Assembly (NCBI RefSeq): GCF_036850765.1
Contig: NC_089498.1
Location: 55,169,795 to 55,233,794, forward strand
DNA from: Saccopteryx bilineata
Taxonomy: Eukaryota > Chordata > Mammalia > Chiroptera > Emballonuridae
Length of the DNA stretch: 64,000 nt
Direction: 5' to 3'
In this document: piece by piece, positions 12,571-25,859 of the stretch
Numbering within the stretch: position 1 is the stretch's first letter
Layout of the letters: each line of letters begins with the position of its first letter
Notes under the pieces: generated by a model
Database searches by the model: none
Told to the model about the DNA's origin: nothing
The model's input: the letters and a program-made list of their open reading frames with translations, nothing else
Made by a program: the position numbers and the translations under genes

Positions 12571-14222
12571 CCATACTGAACCAAATGGACATAATAGACA
12601 TTTACAGGACATTTTATCCCAAATCATAAGATTATACATTGTACTTCAGTTTGCATGGAATATTCTCAAAAATAGACCATATGCTGGGCCACAAAATAAC
12701 ATCAACAAATTCAAAAAGACTGAAATTATGCCAAGAATATATTCTGATCATAAGAATTTTAAATTAGAATATAAGTGAAATAAGGAAGTAAAGAAACCCA
12801 CAAAAATGTGGAAATTAAACAACATCCTTCTAAAAAATAACTGGGTCAAAGAAGAAATAAAAGCAGAGATAGAAAGATATACACAGACAAATGAAAATCA
12901 CATCATGACATATCAAAATTTCTGAGGCTCAGCAAAAACAGCAATAAAAAGGAAGTTTGTATCACTGTAGGCTTATATAAGAAACAAGAGAGATTCCAAG
13001 TAAACAACCTAACGTTACAACGCAAAGAACAAGACAAAAAAGAACTAAGGTAATCCAAAGTAGAAAAGAAAGGAAATAGTAAAATTAGAGCAGAACTAAA
13101 TAGAGAACAGAAAGAAATATAGAATAAATTAATAGGACAAAGAGCTGGTTGTTTGAAAAGATCAATAAAATCGACAAACTACCAGCTAGACTCACTAAGA
13201 AAAAAAGAGGAAGAAATCATATAAACAAGATCCGAAATGAAAAAGAAATTACCATAGTCATCATAGATATACAAAAAATCATAGCAGAATATTGTGAAAG
13301 TTTTTATGCCAACATACCAACAACCTAGAGAAAAAAGGATAAATTTATAAAACTGTACCATCTTCCTATACAGAGTCATAAAGAAGTGGAAAACTTAAAT
13401 AAACTTATAACCAAGGAGGATATAGAAACAACTATCTAAAACCTCTCAAAAAAAACAAAAGTCTAGGACCAGATGGCTAAATTAGTGAATTCTACCAAAC
13501 ATTCAAAGAAGATTTGGTATATACTATATTTCTCAGTCTTCCAAAAAATAGAAGAAGAAACAATATCCCCTAACACTTTTATGAGGCATAATTACCTTTA
13601 TACAAAAACCTAGCAAGGAAAACACACACAAAAAATAAAACTACAAACCCATATGTCTAATAAATACAAATATAAAAATCCTAAACAAAATACTAGCATA
13701 TTAAATACAGCAACACATTAAAATAGAATACATCACAACCTAGTGAAATTAATTTTAGGAGCAAAAGAATGGTTAAATATACAGAAATCAAGCAATACTG
13801 ATACACCACATCAACAAAACAAAGAACAAAACTCATATAATTCTATCAATAGATGCAAAAAAAGCATTCGGTAAAATACAACGTCCCTTTCTGTTTAAAA
13901 TACTCAATAAAATTAATATTAAAAGAATGTTAATTACCTGAACATAATAAAGGCTATATATGACAAACCATCAGCTAATATCATAGTAAATGCTAAAAAT
14001 ACAAAAGCTTTTTCTCTAATATCAGAAATAAAACAAAACTGCTCACTCTCTCCATTCTCATTCAACATAGATCTGAATGTTTTAGCCAGAGCAATCAGGC
14101 AAGAGAAAATAAATAAAATGCATCCATATTGGGAAACAAAAAGTAAAGGTACCACTTTTTGCAGATGACATAATCCTGTATGTAGAAAACCCCAAAGACT
14201 TCCCCCCAAAAATATTAGAAAC

Positions 14223-14614
14223 GGGCCCTGGCCGGTTGGCACAGCAGTAGAGCATAGGCCTGGCGTGCGGGGGACCCGGGTTCGATTCCTGGCCAGGGCA
14301 CATAGGAGAAGCGCCCATTTGCTTCTCCACCCCCCCCTCCTTCCTCTCTGTCTTCTTCTTCCCCTCCTGCAGCCAAGGCTCCATTGGAGCAAAGATGGCC
14401 CGGGCGCTGGGGATGGCTCCTTGGCCTCTGCCCCAGGCGCTGGAGTGGCTCTGGTCGTGGCAGAGCAACACCCCGGAGGGGCAGAGCATCGCCCCCTGGT
14501 GGGCAGAGCGTTGCCCCTGGTGGGCGTGCCGGGTAGATCCTGGTCAGGTGCATGCGGGAGTCTGTCTGCCTGTCTCTCCCCGTTTCCAGCTTCAGAAAAA
14601 TACAATATATATAT
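14223..14614 (+). repeat. SINE type A (duplicated-unit subfamily) inside L1 copy 1
   Basis: A well-preserved CpG-rich copy starting gggccctggccggttggcac, with B box gggttcgattcctgg. It carries two tandem 'GGGCAGAGC-TCGCCC-CTGGTGG' type units (about 14478-14530). TSDs of 11 bp (atattagaaac at 14212-14222 and 14615-14625) are exact. Long open frames across it on both strands are artefacts of its GC-rich body. Confidence 0.93.
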
Positions 14615-16541
14615 ATATTAGAAACAATAAGCCAATTCAGTAAAGTTGCAGGATATAAAATCAATATACAAAAGTCTACTGCTTTTTTATACACCAATGA
14701 TAAAACGTTGAAAAATGAACTCACAAATATTTCTTTTACCTTGCAACAAAAAACAGATAAAATACCTAGGAATAAACTTAACAAATGATGTGAAGGACCT
14801 ATATACTAAAAACAACAAAACATTATTGAAAGAAATTGAAAAAAACACAATGAGATGAAAAAATATTCCATGTTCATGGTTTTGAAAAATCAGTATAGTT
14901 AAAATGGCCTTATTACCCAAAGCAATGTACGAATTTAATGCAATTCCCATCCAAATCCCAATGTCATTTTTCAAAGAGGTAGAGCAAAAAATTACCAGGT
15001 TTGTATGGAACCATAAAAAACCCTGAATAGCCAAAGCAATCCTGAGGAAAAGAATAAAGCCAGAGGTATCACACTACATGACTTCATATTATACTATACA
15101 ACCATGATAATCAATAAAATGTATTGGCAGAAAAACAGACATAGAAATCAATGGAACAGAATTGAGAGCCCAGAAATAAAACCACATATATAGGGACAAA
15201 TAATCTTTGACAAGAGAGCCAAAACCCCATAATGAAAAAAAGAATACCTCTTCAATAAATGGTGCTGGAAAAACTGGAAACCCAAATGCAAATGAATGGA
15301 ACTTACTATTGTTTGACCTCCTGCACAAAAATTAATTCAAAATGGATCAAATCTAAATATAAGATCTAAAACAATAAATTACATTGAAGAAAACATAGAT
15401 ACTAAACTCATGGACCTTGGCCGTAAAGAAAAATTTATGAATTTGATCCCAAAGGCAAGGAAAGTAAAATCAAAAGTAAGTTAATGGGACTATATCAATC
15501 TGAAAAGCTTCTGACAACAAAACAAATGAGCAGTCAACTAAATGGAAGATGACATTTGCAAACAACAGCTTTGATAAGGAGTTAATATACAAAATATGTA
15601 AAGAACTCACAAAGCTAAGCAACAAATAAACAATCCAATTAAAATATGGGGAGAGGACCCTAAACAGACACTTATCCCAAGTGGACATACAAATGGCCAA
15701 CAGATATATGAAAAGATGCTCATCTTTATTAGCTATTTGAGAATTTCCAATCAAAACTACAATGAGATACCACCTCACACCTGTTAGATTGGCTGTTATA
15801 AACAAGACAGGTAATAAGAAGTGTTGGAGAGGCTGTGGAGAAAAAGGAACCCTCATTCACTGCTAGTAGGAATGCAAATTAGTACAGCCAGTATGGAAGA
15901 AATTATGGTAGTTCTTCAAAAATTTAAGAAAAAAATTACCATATGACTCAGCAATCCCTCCAGTAGGTATCTAACCCTAAAGCTTGAAAACATTGGTACG
16001 TAAAGACACATTACTCCCATGTTCATCACAACATTATTTACAGTAGTCAAGATGTATAAGTAAACACAGTGTCCCTTGATTGAGGATTGGATAAGTAAGA
16101 TGTTGTACATATATACAATGAAATACTACTCAGCCATAAGAAATGATGACATAGTGCTATTTATGAACAACAACATGGATGGACTTAGAGAATATTATTC
16201 TGAGTGAAATACATAAATAAAAATGCTAAGAACTGTATGATTTCACACATAAGTGGGATTTAAAATTGAGACTCATGGACATAGATAAAAGTTGTTACCA
16301 GGGGAATGGGATAAGGGAGAGAGGAGTGAAGAGGGGGTAGGGGTTAAAATGTAAAGAGGAACAAATATAAAGTAAGAAAAATTGATTTCACTTTGGGTGA
16401 TATATATTCAACACGAACAATTCAAATGCTGTAGAAATATTTACTTAAAACCTATGTACTCTTATTGATCAATGTCACCCTGTTAAAGTTAATTTTCTAA
16501 GTAAAATAATAATACTTTAAGCAAAAAAAGCTTGTATTTGA

Positions 16542-17570
16542 ATTTAAGGTAATGCAATTTTCTTTTCTTCTCAAAAGTATATATATATATGAAAGAGGGA
16601 AAGAAAGGTATGTAATAGTTACAATCATAAACTTGTCTATAAGTTTCAATGAATTGGATTACAAGTAAGCCTTTCTAAATGAGTTCCAGACTGTAATCAA
16701 AATTATCTTGCATGTGACCATAAAATTGTACAAAAAGGCATATATTGCATTGTATTTAGAGAAAATATAACTTTTTCAATTAAAATAATATCCAATAACA
16801 GGAAAAATGTTGATATAAAATTGAATAGGACAATAAAGCCATTATGATATAGATGGAATCATTAAATCATCTGTATGCCACTTTTGTAATCAATGTAAAT
16901 ATATTTCAAAACATATAATGCAAAATAAATATATGCTAAGTGGAATTTGTTAGTGTAATCTAAAATGTTTTCTTGGAGATTACTGTATTAAAGAGAAAAA
17001 CAGACTATTATATGCCATGGTGCTTACCAAAAGAGGCTTTATGCAAACAAAAGCACTAGCAAAATGTACTCTGTTTTATAAGGCATTGTTAATTAAAGTG
17101 GGCAGTACTGTGTTCAGAGATTAGCCTTTAAAATCACTTCTCTTAAAAGCATGTGAGAATTAAAAATTGTATCATGCACTATCTTCCACCAGCCAGGTAA
17201 TACATTCAGAGTGAAAGTTACTTTAACTGTCATATTAAAAACTTTAAGTGTGGATGATGTTTATAATTTTCTTGTAATCTCATTTTGTATGGAACTTTCT
17301 TAAGCAACAGTTAACACAGAAGAGGTAGGAGGAGTCTGGCAATAGTGACTTGTTTATAGAACGAACAAAAAAACTAGTAAGAGACAGAATATAACTTAAT
17401 GTGATAAAGAAAGGTTTGTTTAAACTTCTGTGTAGAAATAAAACATTTCAGGCAAATTGAAATTTAACTTTATTGGTTATATTAAAAACATTATTGTACT
17501 TAGTTCCTTAAAACCAAGTGAAACAGAGAATCATTTTCCAGTAACTTGTAAGCTTCTAAATTTAGGTATA
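16542..17570. other. Unique AT-rich DNA, no gene seen
   Basis: AT-rich sequence between L1 copy 1 and a type C SINE. No gene or clear repeat is supported. Confidence 0.6.
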
Positions 17571-17571
17571 C

Positions 17572-17781
17572 TTTTTTTTTTTTAAATAATTTATTTATTT
17601 TATTTTTTATTTATTCATTTTTAGAGAGGAGAGAGAAAGGGAGAGAGATAGAGAGAGGGGGGGGAAGAACTGGAAGCATCAACTCCCATATGTGCCTTGA
17701 CCAGGCAAGCCCAGGGTTTCGAACCGGCGACCTCAGCATTTCCAGGTCGACGCTTTATCTACTGCGCCACCACAGGTCAGG
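17572..17781 (-). repeat. SINE type C
   Basis: On the minus strand it starts near 17781 with cctgacctgtggtggcgcag, then the B box ggttcgaaaccctggg. The middle has gcacatatgggagttgatgc and a CT-rich run. The tail is an A-rich ATAAAT stretch, seen as T-rich on the + strand at 17572-17622. It is better preserved than the type C copy at 2643. Confidence 0.9.
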
Positions 17782-18220
17782 GGATATCACATATATGATT
17801 GATTAAGAACATTTGTCGAGAGGAGAAAAGATGGCGATGGAGTAGGCAGACATTCCAACAGCCACATTCCAGGACCAAGATTACAACTTAATTTAAAAAC
17901 AGTCATCTTGAAAAAACAACTTTGGACTAAACTAAGAGGAATCTATAACCAAGGATCACCAAAGAAGCCACAATGAGACAGGTAGGAAAGGCAGAGACGC
18001 GGAAGGGCTGCTCCACTCCAAGGAGCAAGTGGCAGCCCAGAGGGATTCTCACAGCAGGGTTGGTTGCCCTGATGTGGGGGTTCTCAGGCCGGAACTCCAG
18101 CCTAGAGCCCCAGCCTAGAAGAGGTGCCCAGGCAGCATTTAGCTGTGAAAAGAGCCAGGTTTCTGTCTGCGAGAAAGAAACACATCTCTTGGAAGCAGAC
18201 TCTGTTTTAAAGGGCCCACA

Positions 18221-18412
18221 CAGGGGTCGTCAAACTTTTTATAAAAACCGCCCACTTTTGCAGTGCTGGTCAACCTGGTCCCTACCAGGCAACCAAACAG
18301 CGCTGTGATTGGACCACCATAAAAGCTGGACTGCCCACTAGTGGGTGGTAGGGACCAGGTTGACCAGTACTGCAAAAGTGGGCAGTTTTTATAAAAAGTT
18401 TGACGACCATTG
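18221..18412. mobile_element. Foldback hAT-like MITE within L1 5' UTR
   Basis: The ends are caggggtcgtcaaac and, on the other strand, caatggtcgtcaaac, typical of hAT (CAG-G) termini. The inverted match extends about 65 bp inward with few mismatches, leaving only a ~60-bp centre, so the element is essentially a hairpin. Its right arm shares gcccactagtggg and tagggaccaggttgacc with the hAT element at 61724-62073, placing both in one family. I could not find a matching 8-bp TSD, so either the insertion is old or the L1 progenitor already carried it. Confidence 0.75.
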
Positions 18413-20461
18413 CCAGGTGTGCTGAATCGTTCTTCAATACATCAGTCGCTATCTTTCTTGGGGGGAGCATCACCTTTGTGTGGCAACAGTCTGGGGAAAA
18501 GCAGTTGCTCCACCCTCGGGAGTCTCTCCTACCCCAGGGATGGCAACAAGTCATTCTGAAAGGCCAAGAAGCAGGGGGCGTGTCAGTGACTCAGTTTTCT
18601 GGTGTTGATCCAGGAGCTCCCACCCAACTCTCTCGACTCTATAGCTAGTGCTTCCACCTCATAAGAGACTCAGCAGAAACTGTCCAGAAAGGGGTAGACC
18701 ACACCTCTGAGTCTCAGAGGCCACACCCACCAGATTCCTGGGGTCAAACCCTACCAAGGTCTTTGAAAAAAGTCTAGGGACAGACACCTGCGGCCATGGA
18801 GAGGAGCCACACCCACCACCCTTTCAAATTGCTGAATTGCTTCAGTCTTTAGATTCTAGCAGAGGTTTATTCAGCAGCTGAGCCCAACAAGCAGCCAGCA
18901 GTCAGGCTGTAGGAAACAATTTTTGGGGAAACTTGGCTGTTTGAGCAGACTTTCCCCCAGGAACAGAGTGAATAAAAGCCAGCCTAGGAGTGTAGCTTGG
19001 TATTTCCATGTACACCTGGGCCTAGCAGAGGTAGCCACAAACACTCAATTGTTTGTAGCTCCAAGAAGGTTGCTGAAGGCCAGTCATGGGCAGTGTCTCC
19101 CAATGGTCTGTGCTGGGTTCCTGCTTGGGAGCCCTAGGGCTGGAACATTCAGGGGACAGCTGCAGATAACATTGGTTCAGGACCTAACAACCCTTGCTAG
19201 GGTGGTATCCTAAGGAAAACCTTCTCACACTGGGCCCAACTGAGGTGAGTTCCACTCTCTCTAATCAGCGATAGCGTGGCAGCTCATGCACATTGGATAG
19301 GGTGGTGCTTCACAGTCAGCCTGCCTGAGCACTGAATATTCTGCCCTGCTAGACTAGATTCCACAGGGGGAAGGAAGAGAGGCTTGGAGTATGGACATTT
19401 AAAGTGTGGGTCCCTGTGAGGCTATTGTTGGATCTGATTGAGAGGCTTAGTCACATCTGGGAGGAGCATAGTCAGCCCAGCAGAGGACTCTCTCAGTCTT
19501 CCTCCCTGAGACCAGGATCTCAACAGCTGAAAGAACTTCTGCAGAGGGAACTGTCAGCCACACTCAGTCTGAACCTTCTGCTCACCTTGTTGGGGAGATA
19601 TAAAATTTGAGTATCCAGCAGTGGTTGAGCAATCAAGCTCTGGAGTAGGGGCCATATTCCCTGTACTGAGCTCCTGACCAAGAGACTCCTAAAGTAGGGG
19701 GTCCCACAAAAACTGTATTCACAACTGCAGCAGCCCTAATCCACCAATCATGCAACCTACAGAAGGGTTGGTTTTGTGAGGCCAACCTGCACCCACATTA
19801 CAGTCTTACTAAAGAAGACTCTGTGGGAAGACCAGGCAGCTGCAAGAGGAGGTTGAGCAACTGAAAAGTGAAGACAAATCTAACAGAGCTTGGGGCTTTA
19901 ATGGAGTTCTTCTCATCTCTAAGCAGGAGGAAGCTGAACCATATACAAAGGTTGACCTCTCCCACAGTACCCAGACACAGAAAACACAGACACAAACAGT
20001 AAAAAGCACAGTATTTGCAGATTGGTAGCCCACAGCAGGTTACAAACAACAGCTAATTTAAACCCAAGAAACACTAGAGTCAATACTACTGCTAGTGGGT
20101 GGCAGACAGAACCAACTTTAGAATCAACTACCTACACAAGCAGCACACCCAAAGGTGTAGTGTAGCAGGCAACAGACACCTCAGAGAATAAATATGTTCA
20201 GCAAGACAGACATTGCACAGTGGGTAATACATATAATCATGGTAGAAACTTAGAACCAGCCAGCCTGAAGGGATAAATATACCCACAAAAAGACCAACTG
20301 CATCTAATATTCACATAAAACAAGAGGGAAATAGTACCCTCAAGAAGCATTTGTAGAACAAGGAAAACAAGTGGCCTGAGGAGAGTACCACCTAACCCAT
20401 CTTCTCCATAAAGACCACACAAAAATTTCAGTCAGACAGCACTACCTAATACACAAACAAA

Positions 20462-21370
20462 ATGAACAGACAGAGAAATGCAACCCAAATGAATCTACAA
20501 AAGAAATCTCCAAAGAAAGAACTAAATGAGATGGAAAAACCCAAAATACCAGATGCAGAATTTAAAACAATAATTTTTTGGATGCTTAAGGATCTTAGAG
20601 CAACAATGGATGAATATAATGAGCACCTAAATAAAGAGATAGCAAGCATCAGAAAGAACATTAAAATAATAAAAAAGAGCCAGTCAGAAATGACAAATAC
20701 AATATCAGAAATGAAGACTGCACTCAAAGAAATTCATACCAGGCTGGATGAAGGAGAGGGTTGAATTAGTGATTTAGAGGACAAGATAAACCAAAGCACA
20801 GAAGCAGAGCAGAAAAAGAAAAAAGCCTCAAAAAGACCGAGGAAACTCTAAGAGAGCTCTGTGACAAACTGAAGAGAAACAATATCCGCATCATACATGT
20901 TTCTGAAGGAGAGAACAAACAAGGAGTAGAGAACCTATTTGAAGAAATCATAGCTGAAAATTTTCCTAAATTGATGAAGGAAAAGTCTCACAAGTTCAAG
21001 CAGCACAGAAAGTTCCATTAAAGAAGAACCCACGGAGGCCTACAGCAAGACACATCATAGTTAAAGTGTCAAAGTTAAGAGATAAAAAAAGAATACTAAA
21101 CACGGCAAGAGAAAAGTAGTTAATTAACTACAGAGGAGCCCCCATAAGGATGATATCTGACTTCTCAACAGAAACAATTGAGGCCAGAAGGGATTGGCAG
21201 AAATATTAAAAGTGATGCAAAGCGAGAACCTACTACTAGCAAGTTTATCATTTAAAATTGAAGGAGAAATAAAAAGCTTTCCACAAAAAAAATAAAAAAT
21301 AAAACCTCAAGTAATTTATTAATTACCAAATTAGTACTATAAGAAATGTTAAGAGGCTTGCTGTAGAAAG
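20462..21370 (+). pseudogene. L1 ORF1 remnant, copy 2
   Basis: The first 100 codons from ATG 20462 are open and encode a charged coiled-coil region (PDAEFKTIIFWMLKDLRATM and heptad-like text after it). A stop at 20762-20764 ends that frame. Further homology follows in broken frames: the NNIRI RRM block at about 20878-20900, and the MISDFSTETIEARRDW C-terminal block at about 21150-21200. The 3' boundary is approximate. The parent protein would bind L1 RNA as a trimeric chaperone; this copy cannot. Confidence 0.82.
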
Positions 21371-24298
21371 AGCAAAAGAAAAAAGAAATCGAGAAAAAGA
21401 GGATTGTAAATTTAAAAAATAAAATGTCAATAAACAGCTACATATCAATAATAACCTTAAATGTAAATAAATTAAATGCTCCAATCAAAAGACATAGGGT
21501 AGCTGCATGGATAAGAAAACAAGACTCATACATATATTGTCTACAAGAGACCGACCTCAGAATAAAAGATGCACATAGATCAAAAGTGAAAGGATGGAAA
21601 AAAAGTATTTCACGCTAATGGAAATGAAGAAAAAAGCTGGGGTAGGAATACTTATATTTGACAAAATAGACTTTAAAACAAAAGCTATGGTAAGGGATAA
21701 AAAAAAGTTACTACATAATAATAAAGGGAGCAATCCAACAGGAGGATATAACTATTGTAAATATGTATACTTATGCAACTAATATAGGAGCACCTAAATA
21801 TATAAAGCAGATTTTGATGGACATAAAGGGCAAGATTAACAGCAATACTATAATAGTAGGGAATTTAATATCCCACTAACATCAATGAATAAATCCTCCA
21901 CACAGAAAATTAACAAAGAAACAGCAGTCTTAAATGACATACTAGATAAATTGGATTTAATAGATATCTTCAGAACCTTTCACCCCAAAGCAGTAGAATA
22001 TACATTCACTTCAAGTGCTGATGGTACATTCTCTAGGATAGACCTCATGTTAAGAAACAAAACGAGTCTTAATAAATTTAAGAAAATAGAAATCATATCA
22101 AGTGTCTTCTCTGATCACAGTGGCATGAAACTAGAAATCAACTACAATAGAAAAACTGAAAAACATTCAAACACTTGGAGGCTAAATAGCATGTTATTAA
22201 ATAACAAATGAGTTAACAACAAGATCAAGGAAGAAATAAAAAATTTCCTTGAAACAAATAAAACTGAACATACAACAATTCAAATTTATGGGACACAGCA
22301 AAAGCAGTCCTGAGAGAGAAGTTCATAGCATTACAGGCATACCTTAAGAAGCAAGAAAAATCTCAAATAAATAACTTAACCATGCATCTAAAAGAACTAG
22401 AAAAAGAACAAAAAAATAGCCCAGAAGAAGTAGAAGGAAGGAAATAATAAAGATCAGAGTGCAAATAAATGAGATGGAGGCTAAATAAAAAATACAGAAG
22501 ATCAATAAAACCAAGAGCTGGTTCTTTGAAAAGGTAAACAAGATTGATGAACCATTAACCAGACTCATTAAGGAAAAAATATAGAGGACTCAAATAAATA
22601 AAATTAGAAAGGAAAGTAGAGAAGTAACAACTGACACCACATAAATACAAAGGATTGTAAGAAAATACTATGAAGATCTATATGCCTATAAATTGGACAA
22701 CCTAGGTGAAATGAATAAATTTCTAGAAACATATAATCTTCCAAAACTCAATCTGGAAGAATCAAAAAAACTAAGAGACTGATTACAATGAATGAAATTG
22801 AAACAATTATTAAAAAACTCTCAACAAGCAAAAGTCCTGGACCAGATGGCTTCACAGGTGAATTTTACCAAACAGTCAAAGAAGAACTAACACTTGTCCT
22901 CTAGCTATTTCAAAAATTCAAGAGGAGGAAAGACTTCCAGGCTCCTTTTATGAGGCAAGCATAATCTTCATTCTAAAACCATGTAAATACACTACAAAAA
23001 AGAAAACTATAAGCCAATATCCCTGGTGAACATAGATACTAAAAATTTCAACCAAATATTAGCAAATTGAATCCAGAAATAAATGAAAAAAACTATACAT
23101 CATGATCAAGTGGGATTTATTCTGGGGAGGCAAGGCTGGTATAATATTTGCAAATCAATAAATGTGATTCATCATATAAACAAAAGGAAGAATAAATATC
23201 ACATGATAATATCAATAGATGCATAAAAGGCATTTGATAAAATCCAGCACCAATTTATGATCAAAACTTTCAGAAAAAAAAAAACCAACTTTCAGCAAAA
23301 TGAGAATACAGGGAATGTACCTCAACATGATAAAAGCCATCTATGACAAACCCACGGCCAACATCATACTCAATGTGCAAAAATTAAAAGCAATCCCCTT
23401 GAGATCAGGAACAAGGCAAGGGTGCCCCCTTTCACTACTTTTATTCAATGTAATTCTGGAATTTCTAGCCATAGCAATCAGACAAGAAGAAGAAATAAAA
23501 GGCATCCAAATTGGAAAGTAGACGTGAAACTATCATTATTTGCTGATGACATGGTAATGTATATAGAAAACCCTAAAGTCTCAATCAGAAAACTACTAGA
23601 CCTGATAAATAAATTTGGCAAGATGGCAGAATATAAAATTAATATTCAGACATCAGTGACATTTTTATACACCAACAATGCACTGTCTGAAAAAGAAATT
23701 AAGGAAACAATACCCTTCATTATTGCAACAAATAAATAAAGTATCTAGGAGTACATTTAACCAAGGAGGTAAAGAAATTGTACTTGGAAAATTATAAAGC
23801 ATTGATAAAAGTTATCAAGGAAGATACAAACAAATGGAAGTATATTCTATGTTTATGAATAGGAAGAATAAACATCATTAAAATGTCTATGTCACCCAAA
23901 ACTATCTATAAATTCAATGCAGTTCCTATTAACATACCAATGGCATACTTCAAAGATATAGAACAAATATTCCAAAAATTTATATGGAACCAAAAAAAAC
24001 ACAAATAGCCTTAGCAATCAATCTTGAAAATGAAGAACTTTGTGGGAGGTGTCACACTTTGTGATATCAAGTTATACTACAAGGCCATTGTACTCGAAAC
24101 GGCTTGGTACTGGCATAAAGACAGGCATACAAATCAATGGAACAGAACGAAGAACCCAGAAATTAACCCATGCTGTTATGGTCAATTGATATTTGACGAA
24201 GTAGGTAAGAGTATACAATGGAGTAAAGACAGTCTCTTTAACAAATGGTGCTGGGAAAATTGGACAGGTACATGCAAAAAAAACAAAAACAAGAATGA

Positions 24299-24702
24299 GG
24301 CCCTGGCAGGTTGGCTCAGTGGTAGAACATCGGCCTGGCATGCAGAAGTCCTGGGTTCGATTCCCGGCCAGGGCACACAGGAGAAGCGCCCATCTGCTTC
24401 TCCACCCCTCCCCCTCTCCTTCCTCTCTGTCTCTCTCTTCCCCTCCCACAGCGAGGCTCCATTGGAGCAAGGATGGCCCCGGGCGCTGGGGATGGCTCCT
24501 TGGCCTCTGTCCCAGGTGCTGGAGTGGCTCTGGTCGCAAAAGAGTGACGCCCCGGAGGGGCAGAGCATCGCCCCCTGGTGGGCAGAGCGTTGCCCCCTGG
24601 TGGGCGTGCCAGGTGGATCCCGGTCGGGCGCATGTGGGAGTCTGTCTGACTGTCTCTCCCCATTTCCAGCTTCAGAAAAATACAAAAAAAAAAAAAAAAA
24701 AA
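24299..24702 (+). repeat. SINE type A (duplicated-unit subfamily) inside L1 copy 2
   Basis: A complete element from ggccctggcaggttggctca to a ~20-nt A tail. Two tandem CTGGTGGGC-type units lie at about 24560-24606. Flanking text (aagaatgag and aagaaacgag) is only a weak TSD candidate. It lies in the ORF2 3' half. Confidence 0.92.
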
Positions 24703-25527
24703 GAAACGAGACCACCAACTTACACTATTCACAAAAATAAACTCAAAATGGATAAAAAACAAAAATTTAAATTGTGAAACCATAGGCATCTTGGAAGAAA
24801 ACATAGGCAGTAAACTCTCTGATATCTATTGTAGCAATTTTTGCTAATTTTTCTCTATGGGTAAGTGAAATAAAGGACAAGATGAACAAATGGGAATATA
24901 TCAAACTGAAAAGCTTTGCACAGCTAAAGACACCATGAAAAAAATAAAAAGACAAACCACACAATGGAAGAACATATTCGACAATACATCTGATAAGGGG
25001 TTAATAACAAAAATCTATAAAGAACTTGTAAAACTCAACACCAGGAAGGTAAACAATCCAATTAAAAAATAGGTAAAAGAATTGAATAGACACTTCTCCA
25101 CAGAGGACATACTGATGGCCAATAATGTATGAAAAAATGTTCAACGTCACTAATCATTGGAGAAATGAAATTAAAACCAAAATGAGATGCCACCTCACAC
25201 CTGTCAGAATGGTGTTCATTAACAATACAATACACAATAAGTGCTGGTGAGGGTGTGGAGAAATGGGAAGCCCCCTGCACTGCTGGTGGGAATGCAGACT
25301 TGTGCAATCACTGTGAAGAACTGTATGGGGTTTCCTAAAAAATTAAAAATGGTACTGTCTTTTGATCCAGCTATCCCACTTTTAGAAATATATCCTAATA
25401 ATACGAAATCACTGATTCAAAAAAAGATATGCAGTCCCATGTATATTGCAGCATTGTGTACAATAGCCAAGATCTGGAAACAGCCCAAGTGTATGTCAGT
25501 GGATAAGTGGATTAAAAAGCAGTGGTA

Positions 25528-25859
25528 GCCTGACCAGGCAGTGGTGCAATGGATAGAGTATTGGACTGGGATGCAGAGGACCCAGGTTCGAGACCCCGAG
25601 GTCGCCAGCTTGAGTGCAGGTTTATCTCGTTTGAGCAAAGCTCACCAGCTTAGACCCAAGGTTGTTGGCTTGAGCAAGGGGTTACTCGATCTGCTGCAGC
25701 TCCACGGTCAAGGCACATATGAGAAAACAATCAATGAAAAACTAAAGTGCCACAACAAAAAATTGAATGCTTCCAATCTCTCTCTCTTCCTGTATGTCTA
25801 TCCCTATCAATCCCTATCTATCCCTCTCTCTGACTCTTTTTCTGTCAAAAAAAAAAAAA
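25528..25859 (+). repeat. SINE type B inside L1 copy 2
   Basis: A complete type B element from gcctgaccaggcagtggtgc to a poly(A). A perfect 14-bp TSD, aaaaagcagtggta, at 25514-25527 and 25860-25873 shows clean insertion into the ORF2 C-terminal region. Confidence 0.95.

Larger units (their letters stand above)
11733..16263 (+). pseudogene. L1 ORF2 remnant (endonuclease/reverse transcriptase), copy 1
   Basis: The reading aligns with ORF2 of the L1 at 42795 from its N-terminal endonuclease text (SIITLN block near 11760) to the C-terminal end at about 16263. The reverse-transcriptase active-site block (FADD-type, followed by ILYVENPK) is recognisable at about 14155-14195. Two SINE insertions interrupt the gene: type B in the endonuclease half and type A directly after the active-site block. 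Stops and frameshifts are frequent, so no long open frame survives. The presumed role, now lost, was nicking target DNA and copying L1 RNA. Confidence 0.88.
9374..16541 (+). mobile_element. Full-length L1 retrotransposon, copy 1 (old, decayed)
   Basis: An L1 LINE that copied itself through target-primed reverse transcription. A perfect 15-bp TSD, aaagcttgtatttga, brackets it at 9374-9388 and 16527-16541, so both ends are real. The element body (9389-16526) begins gtcagagtaatggcagc. It has a ~1.1-kb 5' UTR with a T-rich end (about 10200-10440), then ORF1 and ORF2 remnants, a 3' UTR and a short A-rich tail. Two SINEs (12231-12570 and 14223-14614) inserted later. Many stops and indels show it is old and dead. 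It belongs to the same broad lineage as copy 3 at 39063-46988. Confidence 0.93.

Noticed and set aside
13934..14605. Open frames of 100-220 codons on both strands across GC-rich blocks, as also at 24024-24740, 29682-30095, 37205-37654, 60863-61237 and 62097-62567
   Set aside because: They lie across type A SINEs, read through the tRNA head and CT-rich tail, and recur in shifted form at every SINE copy.
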